A DNA stretch of 50,749 nucleotides from CAYXFD01 sp964464175 (GCA_964464175.1 CAYXFD010000023.1:1-50749), one strand, 5' to 3'; positions 26,937 to 36,527 are shown, counted from the first letter of the stretch. Program-made: numbers and translations. Notes: generated from the sequence alone by a model not told the origin.

Positions 26937-28168
26937 TAGAAGAATTCTGCCGACTCCTTTATCTTCTGTGCTGTCTTCTCTCCGATGTTCTCCATGCTGC
27001 ATAATTCTTCCACAGTTGATTTGTAGATGTCCTGAACAGAGGTATAACCATGTTTTTTCAAGGTCTCGGCAATTTTGGGGGTCACTCCGTCTAATTCGGA
27101 GATGTGACTCGTTATTCGTCTCTCTTCAGCGATCTTTTCTTCGAACTCCTCTTCCGTATAGATATCTAAACTATACCCGGTTAACTTGGAAGCAAGCCGG
27201 ACATTCTTTCCCTGCTTACCGATAGCTAAATTCTTATTTTTATCTGAAACTACTATTCTTCCAAACTTACCTCTGTCAGCCAGATAAACTTTCTCGACGA
27301 GGTCGTTTCCGATAGCGTTTGCTATCAACTGCTCAGGAGAATCGTCCCAGGAGATGACATCGATTATCTCATTGTGCAGTTCTTTACGGATCATATCTAT
27401 CCGCATCCCGTTTCTTCCGAAACAAGCCCCTACCGGATCAATGTTATCTTTGAGGGCGGAAACAGCCACTTTGGTTCTGACTCCCGGTTCCCTGACAATC
27501 TTTTTTACAATAACCTCTTCCTGCATGATCTCCGGTATCTCCAGTTCAAAAAGGCGCTGTACGAATTCCGGCCTGTTGCGGGAAAGAATTACCACAACTT
27601 CATTTCGTCTCTTACGAATGTTAACAACATAGGAGCGGACTAGATCACCTGCCCGGTAGTATTCGTTTTCTACCTGTTCTTCGATCGGAAGCAGGGCATC
27701 GGTATAGCCGATATCGATTTTGTAGCCGTTGAAATCAAGATTTCTGATCTTACCGGATACTATCTGACCTTTCTGCTTCTCATAATCGAAGATGATTCTG
27801 TCTTCTTCTATCTTCCGTATCCTGTCCTGGATAGTCTTGCGGGCAATGTTAATAATCTTCGGTTCGAAATCAGTGATGGGAATATCAACCTGAAGATAAT
27901 CACCGATATTCGCTTTTTTATTGATTTTCTGTGCTTCCGGCAAAGAGATCTCACCCAGTCTCAGATCTTCCTCGACCACCAGTTTCTTCATTCTGGCGAT
28001 CAGTTTGTCACTTTCGAAATCAGCAATAATCTCCAGCTCATTCTCCGGTAACAGTTTTTTTGATATTGCAGCGTAAAGACTCTCCTTGATCTCCTGCTCG
28101 ATCTTAGATTTATCGATCTGTTTCGTAGTTGCTAATTCCATTATTACCGATGTGATATTGGCTGCCAT
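26936..28168 (-). CDS. nusA: Transcription termination/antitermination factor NusA
   Basis: 410 residues. The N-terminal RNA-polymerase-binding domain opens with the long helix region around KQIDKSKIEQEIKESLYAA. It is followed by an S1 domain (GQIVSGKIRNLDFNGYKIDIG, residues about 135-200) and two KH domains (DPVGACFGRNGMRIDMIRKEL and NKNLAIGKQGKNVRLAS). An extra C-terminal helix-hairpin-helix segment (ISELDGVTPKIAETLKKHG to NIGEKTAQKIKES) resembles the helical repeats in other NusA proteins. Starts 3 bases after rimP. Confidence 0.95.
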   Translation of the reverse strand: MAANITSVIMELATTKQIDKSKIEQEIKESLYAAISKKLLPENELEIIADFESDKLIARMKKLVVEEDLRLGEISLPEAQKINKKANIGDYLQVDIPITDFEPKIINIARKTIQDRIRKIEEDRIIFDYEKQKGQIVSGKIRNLDFNGYKIDIGYTDALLPIEEQVENEYYRAGDLVRSYVVNIRKRRNEVVVILSRNRPEFVQRLFELEIPEIMQEEVIVKKIVREPGVRTKVAVSALKDNIDPVGACFGRNGMRIDMIRKELHNEIIDVISWDDSPEQLIANAIGNDLVEKVYLADRGKFGRIVVSDKNKNLAIGKQGKNVRLASKLTGYSLDIYTEEEFEEKIAEERRITSHISELDGVTPKIAETLKKHGYTSVQDIYKSTVEELCSMENIGEKTAQKIKESAEFF

Positions 28169-28171
28169 TAA

Positions 28172-28687
28172 TTAACTCCTTTCTTTTCCCTTAAAAACAT
28201 AGACGGTACGTGCTTTTTTTATCTGATCGAAGAGGACTGATAAACGTGGTTCTTCTTTCACCGCTTCCTGTCCGGAAGTTGTCTTCTTTTTACTCTTCTG
28301 CTCCTCAGGGGAGATGAGGATTCCTTGCGAAGAGACCTCTTCCAGTGTTCCCTGAACAGTGATGTTTTTCTCTTCCTGCCGGAAAGTTACTTTAACCTGT
28401 TCACCGACCGCCTGTTTGTAATGTTCAACTGACTTCAAAGCTCTTTCTAATCCGGGAGAAGATACTTCGAGAAAATAATTGCTGGCAATAAGGTCAACTA
28501 CATCAAGCTCACGATTAAGCAATCGGCTGACCCGGGTGCAATCTGCCAGAGTAACACCATCTTTGGCAGTTAAGTAAACCCGCAGAACTTTTCCCTTATC
28601 GGTATTCTTAATCTCTACATCATAGAGTTCAACACCGTTAGTTAAGGCAATTTCTTTAGCTAACTCTCTGATCTTCTCTAATATCAT
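28172..28687 (-). CDS. rimP: Ribosome maturation factor RimP
   Basis: 171 residues; assists 30S assembly. N-terminal GVELYDVEIKNTDKGKVLRVYL and the DCTRVSRLLNRELD and NYFLEVSSPGLERAL motifs are diagnostic. A basic, Lys/Ser-rich insert (about 135-150, KSKKKTTSGQ) lengthens the C-terminal SH3-like domain. First gene of the nine-gene minus-strand translation operon. Confidence 0.93.
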   Translation of the reverse strand: MILEKIRELAKEIALTNGVELYDVEIKNTDKGKVLRVYLTAKDGVTLADCTRVSRLLNRELDVVDLIASNYFLEVSSPGLERALKSVEHYKQAVGEQVKVTFRQEEKNITVQGTLEEVSSQGILISPEEQKSKKKTTSGQEAVKEEPRLSVLFDQIKKARTVYVFKGKERS

Positions 28688-29086
28688 ACTTCAACCTAAA
28701 TTATTAAACCACTGTTAACAGTGGTTTACCAAATGTTATTTACCCGCAGAACCTTCAAGAGAATAGAAGAATTCTACAAGTCGTTCATTTCTATTTTGTA
28801 GGTTTATTTTGTCAAGTGTTTATCAAGGTTTTTCTTTTCCTTGTTGAATCTAAGTTTAACGATGACTTGTTGTTACCATTCTATAGTAGATTAGGGGAGT
28901 TTCACCCCCTTTCTCCATTTATTCTCAGAATCTTATCTTTTTCCGTTTTCGAGAACTGATAAAAGAGATAGTATCCTTTAATGATCGCATTTTTGAGAGA
29001 GAAGCTAACAAAAGGCTTGACTTTTAAGCCTATATCTAAGGATTGGCTTATCAAAAAAGATATTGAGTAAAATCAGGAGGAAACAG
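28688..29086. other. 399-base divergent intergenic region with the translation-operon promoter
   Basis: Minus strand: TTGACA at 28810-28815 and TAGAAA at 28788-28793, 16-base spacer, about 100 bases before rimP. Plus strand: a TTGACT at 29017-29022 is present, but no matching -10 was found for the GTPase gene. AGGAGG precedes its ATG. No gene seen. Confidence 0.5.
28705..28728. promoter_or_regulatory. Perfect 24-base palindrome in the rimP-nusA-infB leader
   Basis: TAAACCACTG TTAA CAGTGGTTTA, self-complementary over its full length. It lies 18 bases upstream of the rimP start and downstream of the promoter, so it is transcribed. It could be an operator for a dimeric regulator or an RNA hairpin close to the ribosome site. 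Confidence 0.6.
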
Positions 29087-30400
29087 ATGAAAAGAAGAGT
29101 TTTAATAATGGGAGCAGCAGGGCGTGATTTTCATAATTTCAATGTTTATTTCAGAGACAATGATAATTATGAAGTCATAGCTTTTACGGCAACCCAGATC
29201 CCGGATATCGATGATAAGCTTTACCCGGCATCCTTAGCAGGGAAGTTGTACCCTCAGGGTATTCCCATCCATCCGGAAGAAGAGCTTAAAAATCTGATAA
29301 ACAAGCATAATATTGACCTTGTTGTCTTTTCTTACAGCGACGTTCCTCACGAGTACGTCATGCACAAGGCATCATTAGTCAATGCTGTCGGTGCTGATTT
29401 TATCCTTCTCGGAGAAAAGAACACCTCGATCAAGACGAACAAACCATTGATCTCGGTCTGCGCAGTCCGTACCGGCTGTGGCAAGAGTCAGACTACCAGA
29501 GCAGTCATCAAAGCCTTACAGGCAAAAGGGAGAAAAGTTGTCTCTATTCGTCATCCCATGCCTTACGGTGATCTGGAAGCTCAGAAAGTTCAGCGTTTTG
29601 CAACCTTAGAAGATCTGAAGAAACACAACTGTACGATTGAAGAGATGGAAGAGTATGAGCCGCATATTGCGATGAACAGTGTTATCTATGCCGGTGTTGA
29701 TTACGGTGCCATCCTTGAAGAAGCAGAAAAAGAAGCAGATGTCATCATCTGGGATGGCGGCAATAACGATATCTCTTTCTATAAATCAGATAAGCAGCTT
29801 CACATCGTAGTTGTCGATCCGCACAGACCGGGTCATGAAATTGCCTATTACCCCGGTGAGACGAATCTCCATTTAGCTGACGTTGTGGTCATCAATAAAA
29901 TCGATACCAGTGATTTTGATGCCGTTCTGGAAGTAAGGGATAACATTCAGGCTATCAATCCTCAGGCAGTAGTAATCGACGGAGCTTCACCCTTAACTGT
30001 TGACAAGCCGGAATTGATCAAAGGGAAAAGAGTTCTGGTCGTTGAAGACGGACCGACCCTCACTCACGGTGAGATGGAATATGGTGCCGGAGTGGTAGCA
30101 GCCAGAAAATTCGGAGCTGCCGAACTGGTAGATCCCCGTGAATACGCAGTTGATACAATAGCAGATACCTTCGAGAAATATCCGGAGATAGGGATTCTTC
30201 TGCCGGCAATGGGTTATGGTGAAAAACAGATGAAAGATCTGGAGAAAACGATCAATGCCACAGATTGTGATGTAGTTGTTTTCGCCACCCCGATCGACCT
30301 GACCAGGATCATTAAGATAGATAAACCGGTTGTCAGGGTTGAATATGAATTGCAGGAGATCGGAAAACCTGATCTGTCTGATGTATTAAAGGATTTCTAA
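29087..30400 (+). CDS. Cyclic 2,3-diphosphoglycerate synthetase-like P-loop protein
   Basis: 438 residues from the ATG at 29087, which has AGGAGG 6 bases upstream; an earlier in-frame TTG at 29063 is less likely. The N terminus RRVLIMGAAGRDFHNFNVYFRD is a Rossmann-like domain. Near residue 130 there is a P-loop of the form RTGCGKSQTT, followed by VISIRHPMPYGDL-type sequence, DVIIWDGGNND and VVVINKIDT. This is the cDPGS-like family, related to SIMIBI NTPases. In methanogens that name denotes cyclic 2,3-diphosphoglycerate synthesis; in bacteria the function is unsettled, and pairing with carbamate kinase, as here, is recurrent. A true terminator separates it from arcC. Reaction in this organism unknown. 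Confidence 0.75.
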   Translation: MKRRVLIMGAAGRDFHNFNVYFRDNDNYEVIAFTATQIPDIDDKLYPASLAGKLYPQGIPIHPEEELKNLINKHNIDLVVFSYSDVPHEYVMHKASLVNAVGADFILLGEKNTSIKTNKPLISVCAVRTGCGKSQTTRAVIKALQAKGRKVVSIRHPMPYGDLEAQKVQRFATLEDLKKHNCTIEEMEEYEPHIAMNSVIYAGVDYGAILEEAEKEADVIIWDGGNNDISFYKSDKQLHIVVVDPHRPGHEIAYYPGETNLHLADVVVINKIDTSDFDAVLEVRDNIQAINPQAVVIDGASPLTVDKPELIKGKRVLVVEDGPTLTHGEMEYGAGVVAARKFGAAELVDPREYAVDTIADTFEKYPEIGILLPAMGYGEKQMKDLEKTINATDCDVVVFATPIDLTRIIKIDKPVVRVEYELQEIGKPDLSDVLKDF

Positions 30401-30448
30401 GAACCAAAAAAAAATCGCAGGGTAGAACCTGTTATAACCAAATAGATT

Positions 30449-30492
30449 AAAAGCAGGAGGTTGACATTAAGCCGGCCTCCTTGCTTTTTTTT
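30449..30492 (+). terminator. Rho-independent terminator after the cDPGS-like gene
   Basis: AAAAGCAGGAGG (30449-30460) pairs with CCTCCTTGCTTTT (30476-30488), with one bulged T, and is followed by a run of T residues to 30492. Confidence 0.8.
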
Positions 30493-30510
30493 CAAATATG
30501 AGGATATAAA
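30481..30510 (+). promoter_or_regulatory. Possible arcC promoter
   Basis: TATAAA at 30505-30510 lies 18 bases after TTGCTT at 30481-30486, which overlaps the preceding terminator tail. The -35 is poor. Confidence 0.3.
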
Positions 30511-30566
30511 ACGGCACCTTAGCTAGCGTGTCGTTAAATAAATAGACTTGTTTAGGGAGGATAAAT

Positions 30567-31511
30567 ATGCAAAAAAAAGCTGTTTTGGCATTAGGCGGCA
30601 ACGCTATACTGAAAGCCGGACAAAAGGGAACTGTGGAAGAGCAGATAAAGAATACTTATGACAGTATGCACGGCATAGTGAAACTCATCCGCGAGGGTTA
30701 TCATCTGGCTATAACGCACGGTAACGGTCCCCAGGTGGGGAACATGCTTATTCAGCAGCAGGCGGGTATTGAGATGAATGTTGCCCCGCTTCCTTTGATG
30801 TTCCTTAATGCTGCAACAGAAGGTACAATGGGCTACATGATAGAAGAATGCCTGGAGAATGGTCTGACCGAAGAGAAGATCGATAAGCAGGTATTGACCG
30901 TAGTTACCAGGGTTCAGGTTGATAAGAATGACCCCGACTTTCGGAATCCCTCCAAACCTGTAGGTCCTTTTTACGATCAGGAAAAGGCTGAACAGTTAAC
31001 AAAGGAATACGGCTGGAATATTGTCGAGGATGCCGGAAGAGGGTACAGACAGGTAGTCCCTTCCCCCATACCGGTAGATATTCCTCTGGCAAGTACCATC
31101 AAAGAACTTGTGGAAGAAGGGGTAATTGTTATTGCCTGCGGCGGTGGCGGAATACCTTTCATCAAAGATGAAGCCGGCACGTTAGAGGGAATAGATGCTG
31201 TGATCGATAAAGACTTTGCCTCTGCTCTCTTAGCTGAGAAGATCGAAGCTGATTTGCTCGTTATTCTGACCGGTGTTGATAAAGTCTCGGTAAATTTTGG
31301 TAAACCTGACCAGAAAGAGCTAAATGTTCTCACGGTAGAGGAAGCCGAGCAGTATCTGCAAGCGGGAGAGTTTCCTCCCGGCAGTATGGGACCGAAGATC
31401 AGAGCTGCTGTAAAGTTTATCAGAGGTGGCGGAAAAGAGGTTGTGATTACTTCTGTGGAACGTGTTGTCGATGCCTTACATGGTGAAACCGGAACAGTAA
31501 TAAAAGCCTAA
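30567..31511 (+). CDS. arcC: Carbamate kinase
   Basis: Transfers phosphate from carbamoyl phosphate to ADP, giving ATP, as in arginine/citrulline or purine fermentation. 314 residues, the family length. Motifs: VLALGGNAIL at the start, THGNGPQVGNM, GYRQVVPSPIP, VIACGGGGIPF, IDKDFASALLA and LTGVDKV, and GSMGPKIRAAVKFI near the end. AGGGAGG lies 6 bases before the ATG. No arginine deiminase or carbamoyltransferase genes are in the window; the cDPGS-like neighbour is the only candidate partner. Confidence 0.95.
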   Translation: MQKKAVLALGGNAILKAGQKGTVEEQIKNTYDSMHGIVKLIREGYHLAITHGNGPQVGNMLIQQQAGIEMNVAPLPLMFLNAATEGTMGYMIEECLENGLTEEKIDKQVLTVVTRVQVDKNDPDFRNPSKPVGPFYDQEKAEQLTKEYGWNIVEDAGRGYRQVVPSPIPVDIPLASTIKELVEEGVIVIACGGGGIPFIKDEAGTLEGIDAVIDKDFASALLAEKIEADLLVILTGVDKVSVNFGKPDQKELNVLTVEEAEQYLQAGEFPPGSMGPKIRAAVKFIRGGGKEVVITSVERVVDALHGETGTVIKA

Positions 31512-31557
31512 GACAGCTCTTGCGGCGGTCTTTAACATATTGCTGACAATTATTTCA

Positions 31558-31583
31558 GGGCGATGGATAGTCGCCCTTTTTTT
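31558..31583 (+). terminator. Rho-independent terminator of arcC
   Basis: GGGCGA (31558-31563), 7-base loop, TCGCCC (31571-31576), then seven T residues. Confidence 0.85.
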
Positions 31584-31628
31584 GTGAGAAAAAAGAGATC
31601 AGAAAAGGGACTTAGCGGGGCTTAACTC

Positions 31629-32063
31629 TTAGTATTTGACGTCCCGGTGTTGAATATTCTCATCCATGGTTCTTATAATCTCCCGGGAGGGGAGATGTCC
31701 CAACCCGGCAGCCTTGTTGAAATAATAAAGAGCGTTATTGAAATGACTATCCTCACGGTATAGTTTCCTGCTTAGCTGATTTGTCTTTCCCCTTTTCAGA
31801 GATCTGTCGTAACCTTCAAGGGAAGCGAGAGTACCATAGACCAACCCTATTTTGTAGTAGTACAGAGGGTTTTCAGGTTCTTTTCCGGAGGCGGTAAGAT
31901 AGTAATCGAGAGCTGTTTGTAATTCCCCTTCATTGAAGTATTGATCTCCAATTTCCCTGTATTCTTCCGGAGAGCGGGAATTCTCTTCATATTGCCCGGC
32001 AAGAGCACAGCCGGAGATAAGAAACAGGGAGACTATAATAAGCGGGAATAGGGTCTTGAGCAT
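31629..32063 (-). CDS. Small TPR lipoprotein at the end of the ATP synthase cluster
   Basis: 144 residues from the ATG at 32063; an earlier ATG at 32102 and a frame to 32141 are possible but lengthen the signal region. MLKTLFPLIIVSLFLISGCALAG is a lipoprotein signal with the lipobox cysteine at residue 19. A tetratricopeptide-type pair of helices follows (YREIGDQYFNEGELQTALDYYLTASGKEP, then YYKIGLVYG), with a second helical pair near the C terminus. Probably tethers other proteins at the envelope; it follows atpC but need not act with the ATPase. Confidence 0.7.
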   Translation of the reverse strand: MLKTLFPLIIVSLFLISGCALAGQYEENSRSPEEYREIGDQYFNEGELQTALDYYLTASGKEPENPLYYYKIGLVYGTLASLEGYDRSLKRGKTNQLSRKLYREDSHFNNALYYFNKAAGLGHLPSREIIRTMDENIQHRDVKY

Positions 32064-32236
32064 TTTTCTTCTTACGGAAACAATCTGCTTAAAGAGCGGC
32101 ATTTGCTGTAATTCTCCCTTTATTATGACAACGATCCTCAACGTCTGTTATTACAATGATGATCTGATGCCACAGCAAAGAATAATTACCTCAATCGTGG
32201 TTCATGATAAAAAAGTGTTGGAGGCGGTAAGAAAAA

Positions 32237-32647
32237 TCAATTATCAGAGATAGCCTGGATTCGGGCGAATGCTCTTTTTAAGGAAGATTCAGCCCGGCGG
32301 AAATCAACATCTTCCTTGCTTTCGGAGATCATTCGCTCTTCAGCCCTCTTTTTTGCCTTTTCTGCCCGGTTCCGGTCTATCTCGCTCTCCCGTTCGATTA
32401 CTTCAGAGACAATGCGGATAGTATCATTCTCTATGCTGACAAAACCGTCATGAATAGCAAAGGTATCCTTCTTCTTTTTCGGATCTTGATAGAAAACAGT
32501 TAAAGCTCCGGGACGGATTTTGGTTAGAAAAGGGGTATGTTCGGCAGATACTCCGAAATCACCCTCAATTCCGGGAATAATAACATGGTCGCATTCGGTA
32601 TCCAATACTGTTCTGGTTGGTTGAATGATTTTCAGACGAAGACTCAT
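32237..32647 (-). CDS. atpC: F-ATPase epsilon subunit
   Basis: 136 residues. The N-terminal beta sandwich (LRLKIIQPTRTVLDTECDHVIIPGIEGDFGV, HTPFLTKIRPGAL) is typical, and the C-terminal helical arm (RAEKAKKRAEERM, RRAESSLKRAFARIQA) is full length, so auto-inhibition is possible. Last ATPase gene of the cluster, 38 bases after atpD. Confidence 0.93.
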   Translation of the reverse strand: MSLRLKIIQPTRTVLDTECDHVIIPGIEGDFGVSAEHTPFLTKIRPGALTVFYQDPKKKKDTFAIHDGFVSIENDTIRIVSEVIERESEIDRNRAEKAKKRAEERMISESKEDVDFRRAESSLKRAFARIQAISDN

Positions 32648-32685
32648 GAGTTTTCTTATCCTTATTTTACTGCAGAGAAACTATT

Positions 32686-34080
32686 CTATTTTTTGATCTT
32701 ACTTGCCTTTTTCTCTGCCTGCTCTATTGTGCCGACATAGAGAAAAGCCTGCTCTGGCCATTCGTCACACTCTCCTTCTAAAATTGCCTTGAAGCCGGTA
32801 ATGGTATCCTTGAGTGAGACATACTGCCCGGGAACATTGGTAAACTCTTCAGCGACGAAGAATGGCTGTGAGAAAAATCTTTCCAGTTTTCTGGCTCTGT
32901 TAACGACAAGCCTGTCTTCTTCCGAAAGCTCATCCATTCCGAGAATTGAGATGATATCCTGAAGATCTTTGTATTTCTGGATTACTCTTTGAGTTTCTCG
33001 TGTTACGTTGTAATGATCTTCACCCACGATCTTGGGGTCTAATATCCTGCTGGTTGACTGCAGCGGGTCAACAGCGGGATAGATTCCGAGCTCGACTATC
33101 CTTCGGGAAAGGAAGGTGGAGGCGTCAAGGTGACTGAAAGTAGTGGCTGGGGCAGGGTCGGTAAAGTCGTCGGCCGGAACATAGATAGCCTGAACCGAGG
33201 TGATCGAACCGTTATTGGTTGAGGTAATCCTCTCCTGCAGGGCACCCATCTCAGTTGCTAAGGTAGGTTGATATCCCACGGCAGAGGGCATTCTGCCCAG
33301 AAGAGCGGAGACTTCAGAGCCTGCCTGGGTGAAGCGGAAGATGTTATCAATAAAGAGAAGTACGTCTTTTCTGGAGACATCACGGAAATACTCGGCAACT
33401 GTCAACCCGGTCAATCCAACTCTTAATCTCGCTCCGGGAGGTTCATTCATCTGTCCGAAGATCAGAGCAGTGTTTTTGATAACTCCCGAGGCTTTCATTT
33501 CCAGCCAGAGGTCGTTCCCCTCTCTTGTTCTTTCACCGACTCCGGAAAAGACCGAGTAACCGCCATGCTCGGTGGCGACGTTTCTGATGAGTTCCTGGAT
33601 CAATACTGTCTTCCCTACACCGGCACCACCAAAGAGTCCGGTTTTCCCCCCTTTAAGGTAGGGCTCTATCAGGTCGATAACCTTGATTCCGGTTTCCAGG
33701 ATCTCTTCTTCCGTTGAAAGGTCTTCGAAGAGGGGAGTTTGCCGGTGAATGGGAAAGCGTTCTTTTGATTCTATGGGTCCCTGTTCGTCGATAGGGTCTC
33801 CCGTAACGTTGATCATCCTTCCCAGCACCTCTTCTCCGACCGGGATAGTGATCGGTTCTCCCGTATCGTAAACGGTAGTGCCCCGAACTAACCCGTCCGT
33901 AGAATCCATGGCAATAGTCCTGACTTTTCTCTCTCCCAGATGCAGCTGAATTTCGAGCACCAAATCACTCTGATCCTCTCTTTTGATCTTCAGGGAGTTG
34001 TAGATTGCCGGCAATTTTCCTTCCGGAAACTCAACATCTACAACCGGTCCGATAATCTGTATTACTTTACCTTCGGTCAT
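32686..34080 (-). CDS. atpD: F-ATPase beta subunit
   Basis: 464 residues, catalytic subunit of F1. Walker A GGAGVGKT (151-158), GERTREGNDL with the catalytic glutamate, LLFIDNIFRFTQAGSEVSALLGRMPSAVGYQPTLATEMG, and the DELSEED lever region (ILGMDELSEEDRL) are all intact. AGAGG lies before the ATG, 9 bases after the atpG stop. Confidence 0.97.
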   Translation of the reverse strand: MTEGKVIQIIGPVVDVEFPEGKLPAIYNSLKIKREDQSDLVLEIQLHLGERKVRTIAMDSTDGLVRGTTVYDTGEPITIPVGEEVLGRMINVTGDPIDEQGPIESKERFPIHRQTPLFEDLSTEEEILETGIKVIDLIEPYLKGGKTGLFGGAGVGKTVLIQELIRNVATEHGGYSVFSGVGERTREGNDLWLEMKASGVIKNTALIFGQMNEPPGARLRVGLTGLTVAEYFRDVSRKDVLLFIDNIFRFTQAGSEVSALLGRMPSAVGYQPTLATEMGALQERITSTNNGSITSVQAIYVPADDFTDPAPATTFSHLDASTFLSRRIVELGIYPAVDPLQSTSRILDPKIVGEDHYNVTRETQRVIQKYKDLQDIISILGMDELSEEDRLVVNRARKLERFFSQPFFVAEEFTNVPGQYVSLKDTITGFKAILEGECDEWPEQAFLYVGTIEQAEKKASKIKK

Positions 34081-34089
34081 CTTTTCCTC

Positions 34090-34956
34090 TTATTCGTTTA
34101 TTGCTTCAGCACCTGAAGCGATCTCTATTATTTCGGTAGTGATTGAAGACTGACGAGCCCTGTTATGCAGCAAGGAGAGCTGTTCAATCATCTCGGAAGC
34201 ATTTTCAGTAGCATTGTCCATAGCTGTCATTCTGGCACCCTGCTCGGCAGCAGAAGATTCCAGCATCATTCGCCAGATCTCGACGTCAATATACTTGATT
34301 CCTAGCTCTTCGATGATGGTCTCCTCATCCGGTTCGTATAAAAAATCAGTTTCGGAGATTACTTCGGATTCCATCGGAACGATTGGGAGTAGCTGACGGC
34401 TTATCACATTTTGCTGGATAGCAGATTTGAATTCATTATAGATAACATCGATCTTGTCATAACCCTGATTAAGGTAGAGATCAAGAATGAAGCGGCTTAT
34501 CTCCCGGGTATTGGCAAAATCTATAACATTGAAGTAATTGATGAATTTTTCGATGATTCTGCCGGTACGCTTTTTTAAATTATCGTATCCCTTTTTTCCT
34601 ATACAGATGACATCTGTTTGCTCTTCTTTTTCCAGATACTTTTGGGCTGTCCGGATAATATTGGAGTTAAATGAGCCGCAGAGTCCCCTGTCTGCTGTGA
34701 TCACAATAAGGGCAGTTTTACTATTCTTTCCGGCAGTATCAGCCTCGGTATAGAGGAAAGGGTGTTTCGTGCCCGGATTCTTAAACTTTATCGTTCTGAT
34801 CATCAGATCGATGTAATCGGCATAAGGACGGGCATGAATGATCTTATCCTGAGCCTTTCTCAATTTGGAGGCAGCAACCATTTTCATGGCATTAGTTATC
34901 TGTCTGGTATTTTTGATCGAGACAATACGATTCTTTATATCTCTGATATTTGCCAC
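34090..34956 (-). CDS. atpG: F-ATPase gamma subunit
   Basis: 288 residues, central rotor shaft. The GTG start gives the family opening ANIRDIKNRIVSIKNTRQITNAMKMVA; a GGAG lies about 10 bases before. The C-terminal helix reads SSAAEQGARMTAMDNATENASEMI and NRARQSSITTEIIEI, which is the conserved end. 71 bases separate it from atpA. Confidence 0.95.
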   Translation of the reverse strand: MANIRDIKNRIVSIKNTRQITNAMKMVAASKLRKAQDKIIHARPYADYIDLMIRTIKFKNPGTKHPFLYTEADTAGKNSKTALIVITADRGLCGSFNSNIIRTAQKYLEKEEQTDVICIGKKGYDNLKKRTGRIIEKFINYFNVIDFANTREISRFILDLYLNQGYDKIDVIYNEFKSAIQQNVISRQLLPIVPMESEVISETDFLYEPDEETIIEELGIKYIDVEIWRMMLESSAAEQGARMTAMDNATENASEMIEQLSLLHNRARQSSITTEIIEIASGAEAINE

Positions 34957-35027
34957 TGCTATCTATCTCCGGTTTGTCATATCAATGTGAATCAAGATCA
35001 TTGGTTTTCCCTGAGCGTTCTGACAGC

Positions 35028-36527
35028 TCAGATCTTTTCCTTTACTTTTTTACAAACGGTGTGCATCTCTTCTTTCAGCTCATCGGTAAGTTTTTCAGCG
35101 GTAAGTTTCTTGAGCAGTTCGGAATACTCCGTATCGAGAGTATTATATAACTCCTTTTCAACATCTTTGATCTTTGCAACTTCCAGATCATCCAGGTAGC
35201 CGTTATTAGCCATGAAGATAATGAATATCTGTTTAGCGATAGGCAGGGGATCATATTGCTTCTGCTTGAGGATCTCTATCAAACGCTCTCCCCGCTGGAG
35301 CTGGGCCTGGGTCGCTTTATCAAGATCAGAACCGAATTTGGCAAATGCCTCCAGTTCATTGTATTGAGCAAGATCGAGACGAAGCTGTCCGACAACATTT
35401 TTCATCGCTTTTATCTGAGCACTGCCACCGACTCTGGAAACTGATAAGCCTGGGTTGATCGCAGGTCTTAACCCGGAGTAGAATAACCGGCTGCTCAGAT
35501 ATATCTGTCCGTCGGTAATTGAGATCACATTTGTCGGGATATAGGCAGAGATATCATCTGCCTTGGTTTCGATGATCGGCAATGCCGTTAGAGAACCAGC
35601 ACCCAGATCATCGCTGAGCTTGGAGGCTCTTTCCAGCAAACGTGAATGGAGATAGAAAACATCTCCCGGATAAGCTTCCCTGCCGGGAGGTCTTCTCAAA
35701 AGAAGCGACAATTCCCGGTAGGAAACTGCATGCTTGGAGAGATCGTCATAGATGATCAGAGCATGCTCTCCTTTATCCCGGAAGTATTCTCCGATAGTAC
35801 AGCCGGCATAAGGTGCTAAATACTGAAGTGCCGGTGGTTCCGAAGCTGTAGCGGAAACAATGATCGTATAGTCCATCGCTCCGTGATCCTGGAGAGTTTT
35901 GACAATTGTAGCAACGGAAGACTTCTTTTGTCCGATGGCAACATATATACAGATGACATTAGTGTCCTTCTGATTAATGATCGTATCGATAGCGATAGCG
36001 GTTTTGCCGGTTTGCCGGTCACCGATGATCAACTCTCTCTGTCCCCTGCCGATAGGTACCATGGAATCAATAGCCTTTAAACCGGTCTGTAATGGTTCTT
36101 TCACCGGCTGTCTTTTGATCACCCCTAATGCCTTTCTCTCAATGTCGGCGAGCTTGTCGGTTTTTATTTCACCTTTACCGTCTATAGGTTGTCCCAGGGG
36201 ATTGACGACCCTCCCCAGCAGTTGATCACCAACCGGGACACTGAGGATCTTGGTTGTACGTTTAACCGTATCACCCTCTTTAATTTTGCGGGATTCATCA
36301 AAAAGAATACAACCTACATACTCTTCTCCAAGATTGAGAGCCATACCGTAAACGTCACCCGGAAAGAGCAGCATTTCACCCGCCATTACCTTATCGAGTC
36401 CGTAGATAAGGGCAATGCCGTCACCGACCTCGATGACCTGACCGGTCTGGTCGATATCAATATCAAACTTAAATTCGTCGATCTTCTGCTTTAGTATCGA
36501 ACTGATTTCATCAGGTTGTATCTTCAT
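35028..36527 (-). CDS. atpA: F-ATPase alpha subunit
   Basis: 499 residues. N-terminal beta barrel, then Walker A GDRQTGKT (169-176), VSATASEPPALQYLAPY, GEHALIIYDDLSKHA, SLLLRRPPGREAYPGDVFYLHSRLLERA and the arginine-finger region SVSRVGGSAQIKAMK. Nothing is missing. AGAGG precedes the ATG; 81 bases from atpH. Confidence 0.97.
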   Translation of the reverse strand: MKIQPDEISSILKQKIDEFKFDIDIDQTGQVIEVGDGIALIYGLDKVMAGEMLLFPGDVYGMALNLGEEYVGCILFDESRKIKEGDTVKRTTKILSVPVGDQLLGRVVNPLGQPIDGKGEIKTDKLADIERKALGVIKRQPVKEPLQTGLKAIDSMVPIGRGQRELIIGDRQTGKTAIAIDTIINQKDTNVICIYVAIGQKKSSVATIVKTLQDHGAMDYTIIVSATASEPPALQYLAPYAGCTIGEYFRDKGEHALIIYDDLSKHAVSYRELSLLLRRPPGREAYPGDVFYLHSRLLERASKLSDDLGAGSLTALPIIETKADDISAYIPTNVISITDGQIYLSSRLFYSGLRPAINPGLSVSRVGGSAQIKAMKNVVGQLRLDLAQYNELEAFAKFGSDLDKATQAQLQRGERLIEILKQKQYDPLPIAKQIFIIFMANNGYLDDLEVAKIKDVEKELYNTLDTEYSELLKKLTAEKLTDELKEEMHTVCKKVKEKI

